A stretch of 64,000 bases of DNA from Rubrobacter marinus (GCF_011492965.1 NZ_CP045121.1:620001-684000); one strand, 5' to 3'. Shown: positions 53,275-63,359, counted from the stretch's first letter. Translations and numbers: made by a program. Notes: generated by a model from the letters alone, not told the origin.

Positions 53275-54415
53275 ATGCGCGTCCTCAACGTGAACATGAC
53301 GCTGGATCTCGTACACGGCGGGGGGACGGCGGAGCGGACCTTCCAAATCAGCCGCAACCTGGCGAGAGCCGGGGTGGACTGCGACCTCCTCGTCCTCGAC
53401 CTCGGCCTGACGGTGGCTCAGCTCAAGGCCCTCGATGGGGTGCGCGTCTTCGCCTTGCCCTCCCTGAACAGGCGCTTCTACGTGCCGGCGGTCTCGCCGA
53501 CCAAGATCCGCCGGGTAGTAAAGGACGCGGACGTCGTGCATCTGATGGGGCACTGGACGCTGGTAAACGCGCTGGTCTACCTCTTCGCCCGCTACATGAA
53601 GAAGCCGTACGTCGTGTGCCCGGCCGGGGCGCTCCCAATCTACGGTAGGTCCAGGCGCTTGAAGCGTCTCTACAACGCCGTTATCGGCAGGAGAATCGTC
53701 CGCGACGCCGACGGCCACGTGGCTATAGTGAGGGGTGAGATCCCCCAGCTGGAGGACTACGGCGTGCCGGCGAAGGGCGTTTGCGTGATCCCTAACGGCA
53801 TCGAGCCGGCGGACTACCGGTCTCACGGGCAGCCCGCCCTGCGCGACGAGCACGGCGTCGGCGACGCCCCCTACGTGCTGTTCGTCGGGCGTCTCAACGA
53901 GATCAAGGGTCCCGACCTCTTGCTGGAAGCCTTCGCCGCCGCGAGCGGCGAGTTCCCGGAGCACCACCTGGTCTTCGCCGGCCCGACGAGGGGATGATGA
54001 GGGGCCTGCGCGAGACGGTGCGGCGGGCGGGCCTCGAGGACCGAACCCACTTTGTAGGGCACCTTGGGGTGAGGAGAAGTCCCGCGCCCTCCACGCCGCC
54101 GCGCTGCTCGCCGTCCCCTCCAGGCAGGAGGCGATGTCGATCGTGGCGCTGGAAGCCGGGATCTCCGGTACCCCGGTGCTCCTCACGGACCGCTGCGGGT
54201 TCGGTGAGGTGGCCGAGGTGGGCGGCGGGCAGGTGGTCCCGGCGACGGTCGAGGGCCTGCGGGCGGGCCTGGACGGGATGCTGAAGGACACGGAGGGGCT
54301 CGGGCAGATGGGGGAGAAGCTCCGCGCGTTCGTCGCCGAGCGGTACACCTGGGGCACCGCCGTCGAGAGGTACCTGAAGCTCTACCGCCGCATCCTGGGG
54401 TTGACGGAGCCTTAG
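53275..54415 (+). CDS. GT4 glycosyltransferase (3) (two frameshifts)
   Basis: GT-B transferase of about 380 residues. N-terminal part LNVNMTLDLVHGGGTAERTFQISRNLA; middle VICNG-type site CVIPNGIEPADY and LFVGRLNEIKGPDLLLEAFA. The frame ends at 53997 after LVFAGP. One extra G at about 53987 gives DEGMMRGLRETVRRAG. A second extra G in GGGG at about 54067 gives GGEEKSRALHAAALLAVPSRQEAMSIVALEAG and a normal end at 54415. It needs both repairs to be a complete transferase. Confidence 0.82.
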
Positions 54416-54417
54416 GG

Positions 54418-56535
54418 CTACGGGCCCGGCGCGACGGGGCAGGAGGCCGCAGCCCCCGCGCCGAACGCGGCCATCGCGGCGCACGTCTGGAGGTTGCCCT
54501 GGCGCACGAAGACCGGCGACTCGCCCAGCGGAGCCGGGTAGCTCCCGAGCACGGCCGGCCCTCTCACCATCGTCTTGCGGCGCACGTCGTACCAGGTGCC
54601 GGACGGCACATAGATGTCGCGGGAGGCGGCGGGAGTAAGGATGGGGGCGGCCATGATGGCGTCGCCGAGCATCCACTGGTCCTTGACGGTATAGGTGGCG
54701 GGCTCCCTCGGGAAGTCGAAGAAGAGCGGTTTCATGATCGGCTCTCCCGCCGCGACTGCCTCCTGCGCGCGCTCCCAGATGTACGGGGCGAGGCGCCGAT
54801 GCTCCTCGATCGCCGCCCGGTAGAGTGCCATGGTCTCCTCGTCGTAGGCGTTGGTCTGGCCGGTACTGGGGTTGGTGACGCCCAGCGGGGAGGTCGAGGA
54901 GTACATCATGGGCATCAGCGAGGACGCCTGGGCCCACCTCACGAGCACGGCCTTCTCGGGCGGCGGGCCGTAGAGTGAGCCCCCGATCATGTCGGTGGTG
55001 ACGAACGGGTGGCCGATCGTCGAGAGGGCGAGGGCCTGCGGCACGGCCACCTGCAGCGATCGCCAGTCCGTGGATTTGTCCATCTGCCGCATGGCGAACC
55101 CGTAGCGCTGCGACCCCCACCACGGGACGCGAACCCCGGCGCCCTGAAGGTCGAACCCGTCCACGAACTGCGCCCCGATACGGGTGTAGTCAGCTTGCGT
55201 AAGCCCGGAGCGGGGGGCGCACTTCTTGTCGAAGAAGACGGTGTCGAACTTGAAGCCCTCGACCCGGTAGCGCTGCATCAGGCCGCGCAGCTTCCCCTCG
55301 TACCAGGCACGGGCCTCCGGGTTGGCCAGGTCCACGAGGGCCGAGTCCCTCTCGTACGGCGTGGGCACCATGCAGGGCTTGCTCCGGTCCGCCCCGTCGG
55401 GTAGCAGGTACCCGCGTTGGCGGGCCTCCGCGTAGCTCGCCGAGTCCGGCTCGACGTAGAAGCCGACCCACAAACCCAGGTCGTAGCCGAGCTCGTGTAT
55501 GCGGCCGGACATCGCCTGCGGGTCCGGGAACCTCGCCGGGTCGAAGGAGAGGTCCCCCCGGCGGCGCTCCCAGCCGCCGTCTACCTGCACCGCGTGGCCG
55601 GCGAGGCCATTCGACGCCAGGCCCTCGGCGTACCCGACGACCCCCTGCTGAGTTGGGGTCCTGTAGAACTGCGCCCAGGTGTTCCACAGCGGTTTCTCGA
55701 ACTGCTCGTAGGAGGGGTCGATCTTAGCGGGACGTCCCGTGACGCGGATGTAGTGATCGTAGACGGCCCTCGGGGTGCTCTCGACGAACGTCACGTCGTT
55801 GTAGACGTTGCTGCCCTTGATGTAGAAGCGTCCGAGGCCGTCGCGGCTCTCGTTGGTCGAGTGATCCATGGGCCGGTTGGTGTTGACCCATAGGCCGGCG
55901 GACGTCGAGGTGAACCAGAAGGGGGCGCGTACCTGGTAGATGGAGGGGTCGAAGCTCTTACCGCGGCGCACCTCACCCGCGCTGAGCGGCCAGGGCTGCT
56001 CCAGGGGCTCCACCTCACCGTAGCCGTACCAGTGGCCCGAGGGACGCAGGTCGTAAACCATCCCTATCTGGTCCGCCGTGCCCGTGCCGCGTATGGACCA
56101 TGTCGTGCGGTAACGGCCGGGCTCCGGTGTGATCGCGTAAGAAATTCCGTAACCCGGCGACGTGGTCGCGAGGTCCAGGCGCAGCACCTTGCCGTCCCAG
56201 CCGAAGCCCCTGACCTTCGTGGACCCGTACCACGAGCCGCGCATCTGGAAGCGGGCAGGTCCGGGGGACGACGCGAGCACGTTCGTCCCGCCGCGCGTCG
56301 TCGTCACCCGGAAGGGCTCGCGGGCGACCTTGACCTCGTAGCCGGGGCTGCCGCTCGCCGGCGGCACGGAGAGGATGATCTGCCCGTTCTTCTGGTAGAC
56401 GCCGGCCGCGGGAGGCAGAGTTTCCCACTCCCGCGTTCCCCAGGATGCGACCAGGCCGACCCCTACGAGAAGGCCTACGAGCAGGACGCACCCGGAGAGG
56501 ATGCTTGAGCGGTGCCTGCGGCTCTTGGAGCCCAT
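54418..56535 (-). CDS. membrane-anchored GH31 glycoside hydrolase
   Basis: 705 residues: one N-terminal helix (SSILSGCVLLVGLLVGVGLVASW), then a GH31 enzyme. The (beta/alpha)8 barrel contains QVDGGWERRRGDLSFDPARFPDPQAM, the nucleophile region VEGFKFDTVFFD and a distal acid-base region MDKSTDWRSLQ, then HPFVTTDMIGG. LSGC is present but before the hydrophobic stretch, so a lipoprotein is unlikely. Family members hydrolyse alpha-linked glucose, xylose or sulfoquinovose; the substrate cannot be fixed here. It is convergent with the GT4 gene (two-base gap), and may trim the glycan outside the cell. Confidence 0.87.
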   Translation of the reverse strand: MGSKSRRHRSSILSGCVLLVGLLVGVGLVASWGTREWETLPPAAGVYQKNGQIILSVPPASGSPGYEVKVAREPFRVTTTRGGTNVLASSPGPARFQMRGSWYGSTKVRGFGWDGKVLRLDLATTSPGYGISYAITPEPGRYRTTWSIRGTGTADQIGMVYDLRPSGHWYGYGEVEPLEQPWPLSAGEVRRGKSFDPSIYQVRAPFWFTSTSAGLWVNTNRPMDHSTNESRDGLGRFYIKGSNVYNDVTFVESTPRAVYDHYIRVTGRPAKIDPSYEQFEKPLWNTWAQFYRTPTQQGVVGYAEGLASNGLAGHAVQVDGGWERRRGDLSFDPARFPDPQAMSGRIHELGYDLGLWVGFYVEPDSASYAEARQRGYLLPDGADRSKPCMVPTPYERDSALVDLANPEARAWYEGKLRGLMQRYRVEGFKFDTVFFDKKCAPRSGLTQADYTRIGAQFVDGFDLQGAGVRVPWWGSQRYGFAMRQMDKSTDWRSLQVAVPQALALSTIGHPFVTTDMIGGSLYGPPPEKAVLVRWAQASSLMPMMYSSTSPLGVTNPSTGQTNAYDEETMALYRAAIEEHRRLAPYIWERAQEAVAAGEPIMKPLFFDFPREPATYTVKDQWMLGDAIMAAPILTPAASRDIYVPSGTWYDVRRKTMVRGPAVLGSYPAPLGESPVFVRQGNLQTCAAMAAFGAGAAASCPVAPGP

Positions 56536-56642
56536 CTACCCCTCCCGGGCTCGTCGACCTGGAACAGGCATGATTATGCCGGCGATCGAGCTCCCTCACA
56601 ACCTTGCCGGGTCTTGCGTAGCGGCTTTGCTATCATACGCGG

Positions 56643-57959
56643 GTGTTTAAGTCCGGGAAGTTCGAGGAGTCTCGTACACGAGGGCGCTCCGCACCCGGAA
56701 GCCTCTCCGCCTCGCTCTCCCTCCGCAAGAATCTGCTCTGGACCTTTATGGGTTACGCGGTCTACGTCGGCTGCCAGTGGGGGATGCTTGTCGTGCTCGC
56801 CAAGCTCGGGAGCCCGGAGATGGTCGGCAGGTTCGCGCTGGGGCTTGCGATCACAGCCCCGATCATCCTCTTCGCCAACCTGGGTCTGCGCCCCTACCAG
56901 GCGACGGACGCCGAGCGCCGCTACGACTTCGGCGAGTACCTCGCCCTGCGCCTACTCTCCACGACGGCGGCGCTCCTCGCGGTCCTCTGCGTCGTACTCC
57001 TCACGGGTTACGGACCGGAGACCGCGCTGGCGGTGGCCCTGGTAGGTGTGGCGAAGGGCTTCGAGGCCGTGAGCGACATCTTCTACGGGCTTCTCCAGCA
57101 GCGCGAACGGATGGACCGGGTCGCGAAGTCGATGATCTTCAAGGGCCTACTCTCGCTCGCGGGTCTCGCCGTAGCGGTCTACCTCACCGGGAGCCTGGTC
57201 TGGGGCGTGGTGGCCCTCGCGGCGGCCTGGGCCCTGGTCCTGTGCTTCTACGACCTGCGTAGCGGCGTCGCGATGCTCGGAGGCTCTTTCCCGCGTCCGC
57301 GATGGGGAGCGGGGAGGCTCGGGACCCTGGCGCTCACGACCTTGCCCCTCGGTCTCGCCGTGGTGATGACCTCGCTGAACGCCAACGTACCCCGGTACGT
57401 GGTCGAGGGTTACCTCGGCACGCGGGAACTGGGCATCTTCGCGGCTATGGCCTACCCGGTCGCGGCGGGGGCGACCGTGGTGGGGGCTCTCGGACAGTCC
57501 GCGAGCCCCCGTCTCGCAAAGCACTACGCTAGCGGCGACCTTCGGGCCTTCCGCGCGCTCCTGATAAAGCTGTTGGGGGTGGGCGCGGCCCTGGGGGGGG
57601 TGGGGCTGCTCGTGGCGGCGGTGGCCGGGCGGGAGATCCTGAGCCTTGTTTATACGCCGGAGTACGCCGATCATGCGAACGTCTTCGTCTGGCTGATGGG
57701 GGCTGCGGGGATCACCTACATGGCTTCCTTCGTGGGTTTCGGGATGATAGCCGCCCGTAAGCTCCGGGCGCAGGTCCCGCTGTTCGTCGGGGTGATCGGG
57801 GTCACGGCCGTTTCTTGCCTGTTCCTCGTGCCGAGCCTTGGCCTCGTCGGGGCGGCCGTGGGGACGATGCTCGGGGTGGTTTCCCAACTCGTTGGAGGGG
57901 GCAGCGTGATCCTGCGCGCGCTCGCCGCTTCGCGGGGCGGGGAGGGGACGGCGGGGTGA
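56643..57959 (+). CDS. Wzx-type flippase (4)
   Basis: 438 residues with 12-14 helices. N-terminus SLRKNLLWTFMGYAVYVGCQWGMLVVLAKLGSPEMVGRFALGLAITAP; then ILFANLGLRPYQATDA. This is the form of flippases in many actinobacterial exopolysaccharide loci. The start is GTG 56643. It overlaps the GT4 gene by four bases (GTGA), so the two are co-translated. Confidence 0.85.
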   Translation: MFKSGKFEESRTRGRSAPGSLSASLSLRKNLLWTFMGYAVYVGCQWGMLVVLAKLGSPEMVGRFALGLAITAPIILFANLGLRPYQATDAERRYDFGEYLALRLLSTTAALLAVLCVVLLTGYGPETALAVALVGVAKGFEAVSDIFYGLLQQRERMDRVAKSMIFKGLLSLAGLAVAVYLTGSLVWGVVALAAAWALVLCFYDLRSGVAMLGGSFPRPRWGAGRLGTLALTTLPLGLAVVMTSLNANVPRYVVEGYLGTRELGIFAAMAYPVAAGATVVGALGQSASPRLAKHYASGDLRAFRALLIKLLGVGAALGGVGLLVAAVAGREILSLVYTPEYADHANVFVWLMGAAGITYMASFVGFGMIAARKLRAQVPLFVGVIGVTAVSCLFLVPSLGLVGAAVGTMLGVVSQLVGGGSVILRALAASRGGEGTAG

Positions 57960-59128
57960 GGATACTGTTCGTGCTCCCGGCCTACTACCCCGCCTTCGAT
58001 TTCGGTGGGCCGATACCGGTGGCCCAGGACCTCGCCAAGCGCTTCACCGCCCGTGGCCACGAGGTGACGATCCTGACGACGAACCTCCTAACGGGGAGGT
58101 CCAAGCTCGGCAAGAAGACAGAGGAGCGCGAGGTCGAGGGCATAAGAGTGGTCTACCTCAACAGCGTCGCCCGCTACCACTGGGTCGGGATCACCCCCGG
58201 CGTCTACGGCTTTCTCCGCCGCGAGCTGCCCGGCTTCGATGTAGTGCACCTCTACGGCTTCCGGGAGTTCATCAACCTCGCGGTGGCGAGGCGGGCGCGT
58301 GCCACGGGCAAACCCTACGTCCTCCAGGCCCTCGGTACCACCACCCGACAGAAGCGCAGCCTGGTCAAGAAGCTCGTCTACGACACCCTATTCGGCTCGT
58401 CCGTCCTCAAGAACGCAGCTTCGCTTATCGCCAAGAGCGAGGTCGAGCGGAGGCAGTACGAGGGGGCGGGGATCTCGCCGGAGAAGATCTCCCTGATCCC
58501 GAACGGCATGGAGATCCCCGAGGAGGCCCGCCGTGTAATCCCCGGCAGCTTCCGCAAGGCGTACGGGATAGGCGCAGACGAGACTCTGCTCCTGTTCCTC
58601 GGCAGGATCGACCCCATAAAAGGTCTGGATCTCCTGATCAAGGCGTTCGCCCGCACGAAGGGCGCGAGGAGCATCAAGCTCGCTGTCGTGGGGCCGGACG
58701 AGGGGCGAAAAGGCGAGTTCGAGAAGCTGGCGCGGGAGAGGGGGGTGGGGGACTCGGTGGTGTTCACGGGAGGGCTCTACGGCGCCGGCAAGTGGGAGGC
58801 CTACACCGACGCCGACGCCTACGTACTTCCCTCGGTCTTCGAGAACTTCCCCCGCACGGTGCTGGAAGCGATGGGCTGCCACACGCCCGTCATCATCACC
58901 GACCGCTGCGGCATCGCACCCCAGATAAAGGACCGCGCGGGCCTGGTCGTCCCCTACGACGAGGACGCTCTGACGGAGGCGATCGGCAGCCTCGTGGAAG
59001 ATCCCGCGTTGCGCGAAAAGCTCGCCGAGGGCGGACGGCGCGTGCTCGAAGAAGAGTTCTCCTGGGAGCCGGTGGTCGCCGAGCTCGAGGCCCTGTACGC
59101 CCGCGCGGCAGGCGGAGACGCAAAGTAG
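57956..59128 (+). CDS. GT4 glycosyltransferase (4)
   Basis: 390 residues. N-terminus RILFVLPAYYPAFDFGGPIPVAQDLAKRF; core GTTTRQKRSLVKKLVYDTLFGSSVL and SLIPNGMEIPEEAR; donor region LFLGRIDPIKGLDLLIKAFA and YVLPSVFENFPRTVLEAMGCHTPVIITDRCG (E-x7-E region). It is a regular GT4 protein of normal length. It lies between the flippase and an epimerase. Confidence 0.9.
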   Translation: MRILFVLPAYYPAFDFGGPIPVAQDLAKRFTARGHEVTILTTNLLTGRSKLGKKTEEREVEGIRVVYLNSVARYHWVGITPGVYGFLRRELPGFDVVHLYGFREFINLAVARRARATGKPYVLQALGTTTRQKRSLVKKLVYDTLFGSSVLKNAASLIAKSEVERRQYEGAGISPEKISLIPNGMEIPEEARRVIPGSFRKAYGIGADETLLLFLGRIDPIKGLDLLIKAFARTKGARSIKLAVVGPDEGRKGEFEKLARERGVGDSVVFTGGLYGAGKWEAYTDADAYVLPSVFENFPRTVLEAMGCHTPVIITDRCGIAPQIKDRAGLVVPYDEDALTEAIGSLVEDPALREKLAEGGRRVLEEEFSWEPVVAELEALYARAAGGDAK

Positions 59129-59207
59129 CGCGAGGGCTTCGAATTCGGCCCCGATATGGAGTAAGGTAACGCCCCGAGTTTTCGGCTGAGATTTTAGGAG
59201 TGCGCAA

Positions 59208-60167
59208 ATGAAGTGTCTGATTACGGGCGGAGCCGGTTTTATAGGGAGTACCGTGGTGCGGCACCTCCTCGAACGTGGCCACGATGTTACGGTCCTGGAC
59301 AACTTCTCGACCGGCTACGAGGCTAACCTGGAACCGTACTCGGAGGCCAGGCTCGTACGGGGGGACATCCGGGACGCCGAGGCGGTGAGCGGGGCGGTCG
59401 CGGGCAACGAGGCCGTCTTCCATCTCGCCGCCAGCGTCGGCAACAAGAAGTCCATAGACGAGCCGGTCTACGACGCGAGCCACAACGTGCTCGGCACGAT
59501 CAACGTGCTGGAAGCGATGCGTGCGCACGACGTGGGCAACATCGTCTACTCCTCCTCGGCCGGCATTTTCGGCGAGCCGCAGTACCAGCCGGTAGACGAG
59601 AAGCACCCGGTCGAGCCGGACTCCCCGTACGGGGCGACGAAGCTCTGCGGCGAGAAGCTCGTGCTCTCGTACATGAAGCTCTACGGGATCAAGGCGGCGT
59701 GCCTGAGGTACTTCAACGTGTATGGCGAGAACCAGCGCTTCGACGCCTACGGCAACGTCATCCCGATCTTCGCCGCCAGGATCGCGCGCGGCGAGAACAT
59801 CAACATCTTCGGCGACGGCGAGCAGACCCGCGACTTCATCGACGTCGCGGACGTGGCCGCGGCGAACGTCGCGGCGGCCGAGAACCCCGACGCGGGGGGC
59901 ACGTTCAACATCGGTACCGGCACGGAGATAACGATAAATCGGCTGGTGGAGATCCTGCGCGGGGTGACGGGGGAGGACTTCGAGGCGGTGTACGGGCCGC
60001 CCCGTCCCGGAGACGTGCGGCACTGCACGGCCGACTCGACGCGGCTGCACAACGTCCTGAAGATCTCCCCGAGCACGGACGTCGCCGGCAACCTGGAGCG
60101 CTACTACGCCTGGATGGTTCGGGATCCCATCTCCATCGAGAACGTGCTCTCCGTGGGGACCTCCTGA
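59208..60167 (+). CDS. UDP-sugar 4-epimerase-like SDR
   Basis: 319 residues, ATG 59208. GGAGFIGSTVVRHLLERGHDV, HLAASVGNKKSIDEP, SSSAGIFGEPQYQPVDEKHP, catalytic YGATKLCGE, RYFNVYGENQ and GDGEQTRDFIDVADV. All motifs of UDP-glucose/UDP-GlcNAc 4-epimerase-like proteins are present. It could supply a galacto- or N-acetylgalacto-configured donor. Ten bases before the next glycosyltransferase. Confidence 0.87.
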   Translation: MKCLITGGAGFIGSTVVRHLLERGHDVTVLDNFSTGYEANLEPYSEARLVRGDIRDAEAVSGAVAGNEAVFHLAASVGNKKSIDEPVYDASHNVLGTINVLEAMRAHDVGNIVYSSSAGIFGEPQYQPVDEKHPVEPDSPYGATKLCGEKLVLSYMKLYGIKAACLRYFNVYGENQRFDAYGNVIPIFAARIARGENINIFGDGEQTRDFIDVADVAAANVAAAENPDAGGTFNIGTGTEITINRLVEILRGVTGEDFEAVYGPPRPGDVRHCTADSTRLHNVLKISPSTDVAGNLERYYAWMVRDPISIENVLSVGTS

Positions 60168-60177
60168 GCCCCTCGAT

Positions 60178-61407
60178 TTGAACGTACTCATAGTCTCGCA
60201 GTACTTCTGGCCTGAAACCTTCCGCATAAACGACCTCGCGGAGGGCCTCATGGAGCGTGGGCACAGCGTCACGGTGCTTACCGGAAAGCCCAACTATCCG
60301 GGTGGCGCGCTCTTCCCCGGCTACGGCCTCTTCCGGCCGGTGCGCCAGGAGTACAAGGGGGCGAAGGTGATCCGGGTGCCTCTGGTGACGCGGGGGAACG
60401 GTCGTGGCAGGCGCCTCGCGCTGAACTACCTCTCCTTCGCGGCCTTCGCGAGCTTGCTCGGTCCAGTGTTGCTTCGGGGTAAGGTCGATGTGGTCTTCGT
60501 CTTCGAGCCCTCGCCCGTAACCGTCGGGCTCCCGGGCATCGTTATGAAGAGAGTAAAGCGCGCCCCGCTCATGTTCTGGGTGCAGGACCTCTGGCCCGAG
60601 AGCATCGCCGCGGCCAGCACCATGGACTCCGAGAAGGTGCTGGCTTGGGTGGGACGCGTGGTGCGCTACATCTACCGCCGGTCCGATAAGGTGCTCGTTC
60701 AGTCCAGGGGATTCATCAACAGCGTCGAGAAGTGGGGGGCTCGGCCCGACGACGTGCTGTACTACCCGAATTGGGCCGAGGCCCTCTACAAGCCCGCGAG
60801 ACCAGAAGAGGACGCTCCGGAGCGTCGCGAGTTGCCGGACGGCTTCCGCGTGGTGTTCGCCGGCAACATCGGCGCCGCCCAGAGCTTCGAGACGATCCTC
60901 GCCGCCGCCCGAAAGCTCCAGGATCGGCCCGAGATACACTGGGTCATCCTCGGCGAGGGACGACAGCGCAAGTGGGTCCAGGAGCAGATCGGGAAGCTCG
61001 GTTTGGAAGGTCGGGTGCACCTGCTCGGCAGGCGGCCCGTGGAGGATATGCCGCGCTACTTCGCCCTCGCCGACGCCCTGCTGGTGTCGCTGAAGCGCGA
61101 TCTGATCTTCTCTCTCACGATCCCCGGCAAGGTTCAGTCCTACCTCGCCTGTGGCCGGCCCGTGATCGCCGCCATCGACGGAGAGGGCGCCCGCGTGGTC
61201 GAGGAGGCAGGCTGCGGGAACACCGCCGCCGCGGAGGACGCGGATGCCCTGGCGAACGCGGTACTCGACATGTACGAGGCCGAGCCCGAGGAGCGCGAGG
61301 AGATGGGGCGCAGGGCACGAGCTTACTTCGAGGAGCACTTCGAGCGGGAGAAGCTGTTCGACAGGCTGGAGGAATGGATGGACGAGCTGATCGGAGGTAA
61401 ACGCTAG
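60178..61407 (+). CDS. WbuB-like GT4 glycosyltransferase (5)
   Basis: 409 residues. The N-terminus NVLIVSQYFWPETFRINDLAEGLMERGHSVTVLTGKPNYPGG is characteristic of WbuB, the transferase for L-FucNAc or L-QuiNAc. Additional motifs WVQDLWPESIAAAS, VLVQSRGFINSVEKWG, VFAGNIGAAQSFETILAAA and YLACGRPVIAAIDGEGARVVEEAGCG. The start is TTG 60178. The next three genes are the matching nucleotide-sugar pathway, which supports this donor. Confidence 0.88.
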   Translation: MNVLIVSQYFWPETFRINDLAEGLMERGHSVTVLTGKPNYPGGALFPGYGLFRPVRQEYKGAKVIRVPLVTRGNGRGRRLALNYLSFAAFASLLGPVLLRGKVDVVFVFEPSPVTVGLPGIVMKRVKRAPLMFWVQDLWPESIAAASTMDSEKVLAWVGRVVRYIYRRSDKVLVQSRGFINSVEKWGARPDDVLYYPNWAEALYKPARPEEDAPERRELPDGFRVVFAGNIGAAQSFETILAAARKLQDRPEIHWVILGEGRQRKWVQEQIGKLGLEGRVHLLGRRPVEDMPRYFALADALLVSLKRDLIFSLTIPGKVQSYLACGRPVIAAIDGEGARVVEEAGCGNTAAAEDADALANAVLDMYEAEPEEREEMGRRARAYFEEHFEREKLFDRLEEWMDELIGGKR

Positions 61408-61409
61408 CC

Positions 61410-62287
61410 TTGCGTATCTTGATCCTCGGCGGGGACGGCATGCTCGGCCACCGCCTCCTCGAACACCTGCGAGGGAACCACGACGTCCGCGTCACGCTCC
61501 GACGCGGCCCCACCGATTACGAGCGGTACGGGCTCTTCGACGAGGGTAACTCCTACTACGGCGTCGAGGTCCTCGACCACGACAAGCTTACGGAGGTGTT
61601 CGCGGACTTCAAGCCCGAGGCGGTCGTAAACGCCGTAGGTATCGTCAAGCAGCGGGGAGCCGCTAAAGAGGCGATTCCGAGCCTGGAGGTCAACTCGCTC
61701 CTGCCGCACCGCCTCGCCCTCCTCTGCCGCGCTGCCGGCGCCCGCCTCGTCCACGTCTCGACCGATTGCGTCTTCTCGGGGAGGAGGGGCGGCTACACGG
61801 AGGAGGACATCCCCGACGCCGAGGATCTCTACGGGAGGACGAAGCTGCTCGGCGAGGTCGCGGAGCCGGGCGCGGTGACGCTGCGAACCTCGATAATCGG
61901 GCTTGAACTCTCGCGCAAGACCGGGCTCATAGAATGGTTTCTTGCTCAGAGGGGCGGGATCCGGGGCTTCCGGCGTGCAACCTACACCGGCCTGACCACG
62001 GCCGAGTTGAGCCGTGTGATAGAACGCGTCCTCACCGAGCACCCGGACCTCTACGGCGTCTGGCAGGTCGCTTCCGAGCCCATAAACAAGTACGACCTTC
62101 TTGTTCGGTTCGCGGAGATCCTGGGTCGCGACGACGTGGAAATCTCGCCGGACGACGCGGTGAAGATAGACCGGAGCCTCTCGGGGTCGCCTTCTCGGGG
62201 GCGACGGGCTATCATGCGCCGGGTTGGAACGAAATGTTGCAGGAGCTGGGCGCCGAGGTGCGCGAGAGGCAGGGTAAGAACGTTTGA
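61410..62287 (+). CDS. RmlD-like 4-ketosugar reductase (QnlB/WbvR-type) (one frameshift)
   Basis: 292 residues. NAD(P) loop LILGGDGMLGHRLLEHL, NAVGIVKQRGAAKEAIPSLEVNSLLPHRL, HVSTDCVFSGRRGGYTEEDIPDAEDLYGRTKLLGE, LRTSIIGLELSRKTGLIEWFLAQ. Near 62182 GGGG should be GGGGG. The repaired frame reads VAFSGATGYHAPGWNEMLQELG to 62287. It lacks the C-terminal cupin half of FnlB/Cap5F (about 370 residues). This points to the L-QuiNAc reductase rather than the L-FucNAc one. Confidence 0.82.
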
Positions 62288-63351
62288 TGGAGAAGGTTCT
62301 CGAAGGCAAGAGGGTGATGGTGACGGGGGGGACGGGCTCCCTGGGCAAGCCGCTCGTGCGGCGCATCTTGAGCGGTGACCTCGGCAACCCGGCGAGCGTG
62401 ACGGTCTTCTCGCGTGACGAGGGCAAGCACCACCAGATGAAGGCGGACTGGCGCAACGAGGCCTCCGCGACCAACGACATCTTCTACCACAACTTCGAGG
62501 AGCTCCTCGAGTTCCGCCTCGGAGACGTGCGCGACTACCAGGCGCTCGTCCCAGCGGTGAGGAACGCCGAGATCATCTTCCACGCCGCCGCCCTCAAGCA
62601 GGTCCCCTCCTGCGAGTACTTCCCCTACGAGGCCGTCCGGACGAACGTCGAGGGGGCGAACAACCTCGTTCGCGCGATCCGCTCGAACGACACCCCAGTC
62701 GAGAAGGTCGTCGGCATCTCCACCGATAAGGCCTGCAAGCCGGTGAACGTCATGGGGATGAGCAAGGCCATCCAGGAGCGGGTGCTGCTGGAGGGGAACA
62801 TCGGGCAGAAGGACGTGGATTTTACTTGTGTTCGCTATGGAAACGTCGTTTCTAGCAGAGGCTCGGCGCTGCCGTTCTTCCGCGACCAGATCAAGCACGG
62901 CGGCCCCGTCACGCTCACGACGAGGGAGATGACGCGCTTCCTCATCACCCTCGAGCAGGCGGTGGACGTGGTCTTCGATTCCCTGCTCCACTCCAAGCGC
63001 GGCGAAATCCTGGTCCCGCATCTGCCGGCCGTCCGCATGGAGGACGTGGCGCACGCCATGATCGGGGACCGGAACATAGAGGTAAAGGAGATCGGCATCC
63101 GCCCCGGCGAGAAGGTCCACGAGCTCATGGTCTCCTTCGAGGAGTCTGCCCGCACCGTCGAGCGCAGGGGGACGTTCCGCGAGAGCTACTACGCGATCGC
63201 CCCGATCCTCCCTGAGATCCACGACGGCGCCGTCGAGGAAGCCGCCATCGCCGGCGAGTACTCCTCGCACCATGAGGTCATGGACTTCGAGGGCGTCGTC
63301 GAGCTCCTGAAGGAGTCCGGCTTTATCGAGAAGGTCGGGAAGGTGGCCTAG
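62287..63351 (+). CDS. UDP-GlcNAc 4,6-dehydratase/5-epimerase (FnlA/QnlA/WbjB/CapE type)
   Basis: 354 residues from ATG 62287, overlapping the reductase stop by one base (or TTG 62284). NAD loop VMVTGGTGSLGKPLVRRIL, HAAALKQVPSCEYFPYEA, STDKACKPVNVMGMSKAIQE (Met in place of the usual Tyr, as in CapE/WbjB), RYGNVVSSRGSALPFFRDQI. It makes the UDP-4-keto-L-sugar that the RmlD-like protein reduces. The C-terminus is typical for CapE. Confidence 0.92.
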   Translation: MEKVLEGKRVMVTGGTGSLGKPLVRRILSGDLGNPASVTVFSRDEGKHHQMKADWRNEASATNDIFYHNFEELLEFRLGDVRDYQALVPAVRNAEIIFHAAALKQVPSCEYFPYEAVRTNVEGANNLVRAIRSNDTPVEKVVGISTDKACKPVNVMGMSKAIQERVLLEGNIGQKDVDFTCVRYGNVVSSRGSALPFFRDQIKHGGPVTLTTREMTRFLITLEQAVDVVFDSLLHSKRGEILVPHLPAVRMEDVAHAMIGDRNIEVKEIGIRPGEKVHELMVSFEESARTVERRGTFRESYYAIAPILPEIHDGAVEEAAIAGEYSSHHEVMDFEGVVELLKESGFIEKVGKVA

Positions 63352-63359
63352 AGGCCAGC

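Noticed and set aside
54418..56535. Lipoprotein call for the GH31 enzyme from LSGC near the N-terminus
   Set aside because: The cysteine comes before the hydrophobic stretch rather than after it, so signal peptidase II processing is unlikely.
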